From Ilumatobacteraceae bacterium (GTDB taxonomy: Bacteria > Actinomycetota > Acidimicrobiia > Acidimicrobiales > Ilumatobacteraceae), in NCBI GenBank assembly GCA_025463305.1, contig JAOBWK010000113.1:1-17388 (forward strand): DNA of 17,388 nt, written 5' to 3'. Both the position numbers and the translations under genes were made by a program. Shown here in pieces: positions 14,032 to 17,388 of this stretch. A model generated the notes under the pieces. The model saw nothing but the letters and a program-made list of their open reading frames with translations, did no database searches and was not told the DNA's origin. Numbering within the stretch: position 1 is the first letter of the stretch; each line of letters opens with the position of its first letter.

Positions 14032-14910
14032 ATGATCACCGCTGAACACCTCACCAAGCGCTACGGCGACGACCGCGTCGTCGACGACGCGTCGTTCACC
14101 TGCCGGGCCGGAACCGTCACCGGCTTCCTCGGCCCGAACGGCGCCGGCAAGTCCACCACGCTGCGGATGATGACGGGCCTCACGCCGCCGACCGGCGGCA
14201 CCGTCACCATCGACGGCAAGCGCTACGCCGAGCACCCGAACCCCGGCCGACTGGTCGGCGTGATGCTCGACGCGACCGCCCAGCACGCCGGCCGCACCGG
14301 CATCGAGACGCTGCGGCTCGCGGCGCAGATGCTCGGGCTTCCGCGGCGCTGCGCCGGCGAGATGCTCGAGCGCGTCGGCCTGTCCGCTGCTGGCTCGAAG
14401 CGGGTCGGCGACTACTCGCTCGGCATGCGCCAACGGCTCGGCATCGGCACCGCGCTGATGGGCGATCCGGCGGTGCTGATCCTCGACGAGCCGGCCAACG
14501 GCATGGATCCCGAAGGCATCCGCTGGATGCGCGGCCTGCTCCGCGATTTCGCCGATCGCGGCGGCACGGTGCTGCTGTCCAGCCACCTGCTCGGCGAGGT
14601 CCAGGCCACCGTCGACCGCCTGATCGTGATCGGCCGGGGCCGGATCCTCGCCGACGACAGCCTCGACCGCCTCCTCGCCGGCCAGGGCACCACCGTGCGC
14701 AGCATGGAGCCGGGTCGTCTCCGACGGTCACTGGTGGACGCAGGCTTCGACGTCGTCGACGGTGACCACGGAGCGCTGGTCGTGCACGCCACCGGCGAAC
14801 AGGTCGGCCGCATCGCCGCCGACACCCGGCAGGTCCTGCTCGAGCTGCGCGAGGGCGATGCGACCGCGCTCGAGCAGCTGTTCTTCCAACTCACCACGAC
14901 CGCAGCATGA
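14032..14910 (+). CDS. ABC exporter ATP-binding protein (DrrA/BcrA type)
   Basis: 292 aa. Walker A is 'GPNGAGKST' at 34-42, the signature region is 'YSLGMRQRLGI' at 128-138, Walker B is 'AVLILDEP' at 147-154 with catalytic E153, and the switch His is H185 in 'LLSSHLLGEV'. The C-terminal about 80 residues form the regulatory extension seen in DrrA/CcmA-like ATPases that pair with ABC-2 permeases. ATG 14032 (M-I-T-A-E-H-L-T-K-R-Y-G) is the natural domain start; the longer frame from 13945 would run through the operator-like repeat. It is followed by its permease gene and divergent from a two-component system likely to control it. The probable role is ATP-driven efflux of an antibiotic, lipid or peptide; the substrate is unknown. 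Confidence 0.94.
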   Translation: MITAEHLTKRYGDDRVVDDASFTCRAGTVTGFLGPNGAGKSTTLRMMTGLTPPTGGTVTIDGKRYAEHPNPGRLVGVMLDATAQHAGRTGIETLRLAAQMLGLPRRCAGEMLERVGLSAAGSKRVGDYSLGMRQRLGIGTALMGDPAVLILDEPANGMDPEGIRWMRGLLRDFADRGGTVLLSSHLLGEVQATVDRLIVIGRGRILADDSLDRLLAGQGTTVRSMEPGRLRRSLVDAGFDVVDGDHGALVVHATGEQVGRIAADTRQVLLELREGDATALEQLFFQLTTTAA

Positions 14911-14933
14911 GCTGCACGATCCCAGGAGACGAC

Positions 14934-15716
14934 ATGTCCATCACGCTCATCCACGCCGCGGCCGACCCGGTCCGTGGCGCATCGACACCCATCACACCGA
15001 TCGGCTTCCGACGGCTCGTCGCGATCGAGCTGCGCAAGATGACCGACACCCGCGGCGGCCGCTGGCTGCTCGCCACCATCGCCGCCGTGTCGGCGCTGGC
15101 GATCGGCTACACGACCATCCGTGCCGGCAGCGACCCCTCGTTCCGCGGCGCGTCCAACGCGGCGGTGTCGGTCGCTGCCTTCCTCGCACCGGTCGCCGGG
15201 TTGCTGGCGATGACGTCGGAGTGGACGCAGCGCACGGCGCTGACCACGTTCACGCTCGCACCCCGACGGTTGCCGGTGTTCCTCGCCAAGCTGTTCGATG
15301 CAGTCGTGCTGGCGCTGGCGGTACTCGCCGTCGGCCTCGCGATGGCCACCGCCGCGACGGCGATCAGCGGAGCGGTGAACGGCCACGCCGACTGGTCCGG
15401 GTTCGTCGCCGACGTGCGCGGTGGCGCGGTGATCGTGGTCTGCCAGGTGCTCATGGCCTGCGCGTTCGGGGCGCTCGCCGCGCAGACCACCGTCGCGCTC
15501 GTCGCCTACTTCGCGGCGCCGGCCGTGTGGTCCGCCGTCGCCGTCGCCCTCTTCGGTCACCTCGCCTCGTGGTTCGACGTCTTCGACGCCTACGGCCGGC
15601 TCTCCTCGCCGAACTGGACGGAGCACCTCGGTCGCTCGGCCACGTCGATCGCGCTCTGGGTCGTCGCGCCGACCGTGATCGGCATCGTCCGCAGCCTCCG
15701 CCGCGATGTGAAGTGA
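14934..15716 (+). CDS. ABC-2 family transporter permease
   Basis: 260 aa with six predicted membrane segments after a short cytoplasmic N-terminus: about 47-63, 78-97, 124-150, 166-182, 187-208 and 238-253 by hydrophobicity. 'FRRLVAIELRKMTDTRGGRWLL' before the first segment is typical of ABC-2 permeases. ATG 14934 has an AGGAGA ribosome binding site 4 nt upstream. A nearer ATG at 14907 overlaps the ATPase stop (ATGA) and would add nine residues, but has no ribosome binding site. It forms the exporter with the preceding ATPase; two copies of each would make the complex. It ends 79 nt before the next gene. Confidence 0.9.
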   Translation: MSITLIHAAADPVRGASTPITPIGFRRLVAIELRKMTDTRGGRWLLATIAAVSALAIGYTTIRAGSDPSFRGASNAAVSVAAFLAPVAGLLAMTSEWTQRTALTTFTLAPRRLPVFLAKLFDAVVLALAVLAVGLAMATAATAISGAVNGHADWSGFVADVRGGAVIVVCQVLMACAFGALAAQTTVALVAYFAAPAVWSAVAVALFGHLASWFDVFDAYGRLSSPNWTEHLGRSATSIALWVVAPTVIGIVRSLRRDVK

Positions 15717-15795
15717 TGGCATGGCGCCCCGCTCCGTCGACGAACGAGCCGTCTCGCTACGTTGGCCGGATCCGGTCGAACAAGGGGATGTGACC
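15717..15795 (+). promoter_or_regulatory. Promoter region and ribosome binding site of the tandem SnoaL-like gene
   Basis: TACGTT at 15758-15763 fits a TANNNT -10 box. AAGGGGA at 15782-15788 lies 7 nt before ATG 15796 and is a good Shine-Dalgarno sequence. No -35 box is obvious. Confidence 0.4.
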
Positions 15796-16713
15796 ATGGG
15801 GAAGTACGAGCGAGCCGAAGTCGAGGCTGCCTGGGCGGAGTTCCAGAAGCGCGGTGTGCAGAACGAGGACTGGCCCGGCTGGGCGAACATGTTCACCGAG
15901 GACGCCGTCTACGTCGAGCACAACCTCGGCGTGTTCAACGGGCGCCAGGAGATCGAGGACTTCATCGTCCCGTGCATGAAGGACTACCCCTCGATGACCT
16001 TGTGGATCGAGTGGGCGGCCATCGAGGATGACCACATCGCGTTCTACATCTGGAACAACCTGCCCGACCCGAAGGGTGAGGGGAAGAGCTACCAGTTCCC
16101 GAACACGACGTGGCTCGAGTACGGCGGCGACGGCAAGTTCAGCTACGAGGGCGACTACTACAACCCGGCCGACGCCGAGAAGGTCTTCACCGAGTGGCTG
16201 ACCGCCGGCGGCCGCAAGAGCACGCCGCAGGACAAGTCGCTCGAGGGCATCGAAGGATGGGCACCCCCCGTGCCGACACCCGCCTTCCCGCGCGAAGAGG
16301 TCGAGGCCGAGTTCGCCAAGTACCGCGAGCGCGGCGAGATCGCCGTGCGCACCGGCGACTGGGACCAGTGGGCGGATCAGTTCACCGACGATGCCCATTA
16401 CCGCGAGCACCACTACGGCGTGTTCACGAGCGGCGCCGACATCCGGGCGTGGATCAAGGGCGTGATGCAGCCGTTCCCGACGATGATCTTCCCGGTGAAG
16501 TGGTCCACCATCGACGGCAACCGCGTGAACGCGCTGATCCCGAACATCCTCCCGGCGCCCGAGGGCGACGACGGTTACTACGGCTTCGACTGCCACACGA
16601 TCCTGCACTACGCCGGCAACGGCAAGTGGAGCTACGAGGAAGACCTCTACAACCCGAAGGAAGCCGGCGAGGTCGTCGAGAAGTGGCTCGCCGCCGGCGG
16701 CAAGATGGGCTGA
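15796..16713 (+). CDS. Tandem SnoaL-like (NTF2-fold) domain protein
   Basis: 305 aa made of two related NTF2-fold domains, about 7-140 and 167-304. The repeats match at clear landmarks. 'FTEDAVYVEHNLGVFNGRQEI' in domain 1 corresponds to 'FTDDAHYREHHYGVFTSGADI' in domain 2. 'YGGDGKFSYEGDYYNPADAEKVFTEWLTAGG' likewise matches 'YAGNGKWSYEEDLYNPKEAGEVVEKWLAAGG' (compared piecewise). Single SnoaL-like proteins are about 130-150 aa, so this is an internal duplication giving a covalent dimer. The proline-rich linker is at 155-165. Histidines and acidic residues in the DA-Y-EH motif are conserved in both halves, so both pockets may be active. The family includes isomerases, dehydratases, cyclases and non-enzymes; I cannot choose. 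The start is fixed by a Shine-Dalgarno sequence. It is convergent with the gene to its right. Confidence 0.88.
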   Translation: MGKYERAEVEAAWAEFQKRGVQNEDWPGWANMFTEDAVYVEHNLGVFNGRQEIEDFIVPCMKDYPSMTLWIEWAAIEDDHIAFYIWNNLPDPKGEGKSYQFPNTTWLEYGGDGKFSYEGDYYNPADAEKVFTEWLTAGGRKSTPQDKSLEGIEGWAPPVPTPAFPREEVEAEFAKYRERGEIAVRTGDWDQWADQFTDDAHYREHHYGVFTSGADIRAWIKGVMQPFPTMIFPVKWSTIDGNRVNALIPNILPAPEGDDGYYGFDCHTILHYAGNGKWSYEEDLYNPKEAGEVVEKWLAAGGKMG

Positions 16714-16723
16714 CGCCGCCACT

Positions 16724-16787
16724 GACCGGAGAACTGGACGCTCACACGGCTCGGTTCCGGGCTGATCGCGCGTCCAGTCTCCGGGTC
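16724..16787. terminator. Bidirectional hairpin terminator between convergent genes
   Basis: The arms at 16724-16741 (GACCGGAGAACTGGACGC) and 16770-16787 (GCGTCCAGTCTCCGGGTC) pair almost fully, with two single-base bulges and a 28-nt loop. There is no U-tract, as is common for GC-rich actinobacteria. The right arm overlaps the stop codon of the gene on the minus strand. It lies between two convergent genes, the expected place for a shared terminator. Confidence 0.65.
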
Positions 16788-17388
16788 AGGGGGCCTGGGT
16801 CGTGGGGGTGTGGAACCCGGTGGGGTTGTAGATGCCCATCAGCATGTTCTCGTGCATGCCGTAGCCGACCTCGCCGGTGGACAGCTCGAAGCGCGAGAGG
16901 GTCTCGTTGAGGATCGCGAACTTGCGGCGCACCTCGGGATCGCTGAGGTCGTGGTGAACGCCCTCGACCTTCAGCGGACCCTGGTAGTAGCCGTGGCCCC
17001 ACGTACCGTCGGGGATGTAGCCCGAGCCGGCGGCGAGGTACAGGGTGCGCAGCGGTGTCGCCTTCACGACGATCGTGTCGCCGCCCGGGACCGGCACGGT
17101 GATGGTGGAGCCGGAGAGCTCGCGGGTGCCGGAGATGTACGTGCTGTCGACCTCCGGCCGGCCGAGGTGATCGATCGGGCGATCGAGATCGGTGTTCCAG
17201 ACCCGCATCGACTCCTCGACGTGGCGGTTGCCGTCGGCGTCGGCATCGATCTGGACCTTGAGCATGTGGTCGTCGAACTGCATCGGCAGCCAGTCGTGGC
17301 GGTAGCCGTGGCCGTCGGTGTTCTGGCGGATCTTGATGCCGGGGTGCTCGCGCTCGCCGACGGGGCGGACGCCCCACGACCGGTCGCG
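16786..17388 (-). CDS. DRSWG-motif protein (DUF7064/7065-like), partial, N-terminus beyond window
   Basis: 200 C-terminal residues are visible; the frame stays open to the right edge, so the apparent ATG at 17283 is internal. The visible part begins with R-D-R-S-W-G-V-R, a motif I associate with uncharacterised beta-rich proteins distantly like hydroxyneurosporene synthase (CrtC) and the DUF7064/7065 families. It then alternates strands rich in Gly and charged residues ('STYISGTRELSGSTITVPV', 'GDTIVVKATPLRTLYLAAGSGY'). The C-terminal part has 'YYQGPLKVEGVHHDLSDPEVRRKF' and 'VGYGMHENMLMGIYNPTGF'. Such proteins often occur in lipid, steroid or terpenoid catabolic neighbourhoods of actinobacteria. 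The function is unknown and the family assignment rests on one motif plus general look. Confidence 0.75.
   Translation of the reverse strand, partial: RDRSWGVRPVGEREHPGIKIRQNTDGHGYRHDWLPMQFDDHMLKVQIDADADGNRHVEESMRVWNTDLDRPIDHLGRPEVDSTYISGTRELSGSTITVPVPGGDTIVVKATPLRTLYLAAGSGYIPDGTWGHGYYQGPLKVEGVHHDLSDPEVRRKFAILNETLSRFELSTGEVGYGMHENMLMGIYNPTGFHTPTTQAP

Overview
The window is GC-rich chromosomal DNA (roughly 70% GC by eye) from an actinobacterium. Gene content points towards an Acidimicrobiia/Ilumatobacter-like or mycobacterial-type relative: CaiB-type CoA transferases, thiolase-like and DUF35 proteins, SnoaL-like (NTF2-fold) proteins, a stand-alone LigD-type polymerase and NarL-family two-component genes. 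The lineage is an inference; no rRNA or other marker gene is present. I see no tRNA, CRISPR array, phage or insertion sequence.

Left part (1-7411): a partial lipoprotein zinc metallopeptidase lies at the left edge. Upstream of it on the same (minus) strand is a compact six-gene operon, read right to left: TetR regulator, DUF35 zinc-ribbon/OB-fold protein, thiolase-fold protein without thiolase cysteines, amidohydrolase-2 family protein, an 807-residue tandem CaiB/BaiF CoA transferase, and a SnoaL-like protein. Four of the five junctions are stop/start overlaps (TGATG or GTGA) and the fifth is an 18-nt gap with a Shine-Dalgarno sequence. The thiolase-like/DUF35 pair resembles the Ltp2/ChsH2-DUF35 retro-aldolase of steroid side-chain degradation. 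The operon therefore looks like a small TetR-controlled catabolic module acting on a CoA-activated substrate. This is the best candidate for an undescribed system here.

Middle (7412-12052): a pair of identical 42-nt hairpin-forming repeats separates the tetR gene from a BluB-CobT fusion, which would make the lower-ligand base of vitamin B12 and attach its phosphoribosyl group. Upstream of the fusion is an unrecognised gene of about 130 aa. Divergent from that is a family VIII esterase/class C beta-lactamase-like serine hydrolase, followed by a stand-alone LigD-type primase-polymerase domain.

Right part (12039-17388): a NarL-type response regulator and HisKA_3 histidine kinase (ATGA overlap) are divergent from a two-gene ABC exporter. 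An imperfect 13-bp inverted repeat sits in the shared promoter region, the usual layout of a stress- or drug-responsive efflux module. After these come a protein of two tandem SnoaL-like domains and, convergent with it across a long hairpin, the C-terminal part of a protein with a DRSWG motif that runs off the right edge. There is no gene-free stretch longer than 300 bases.
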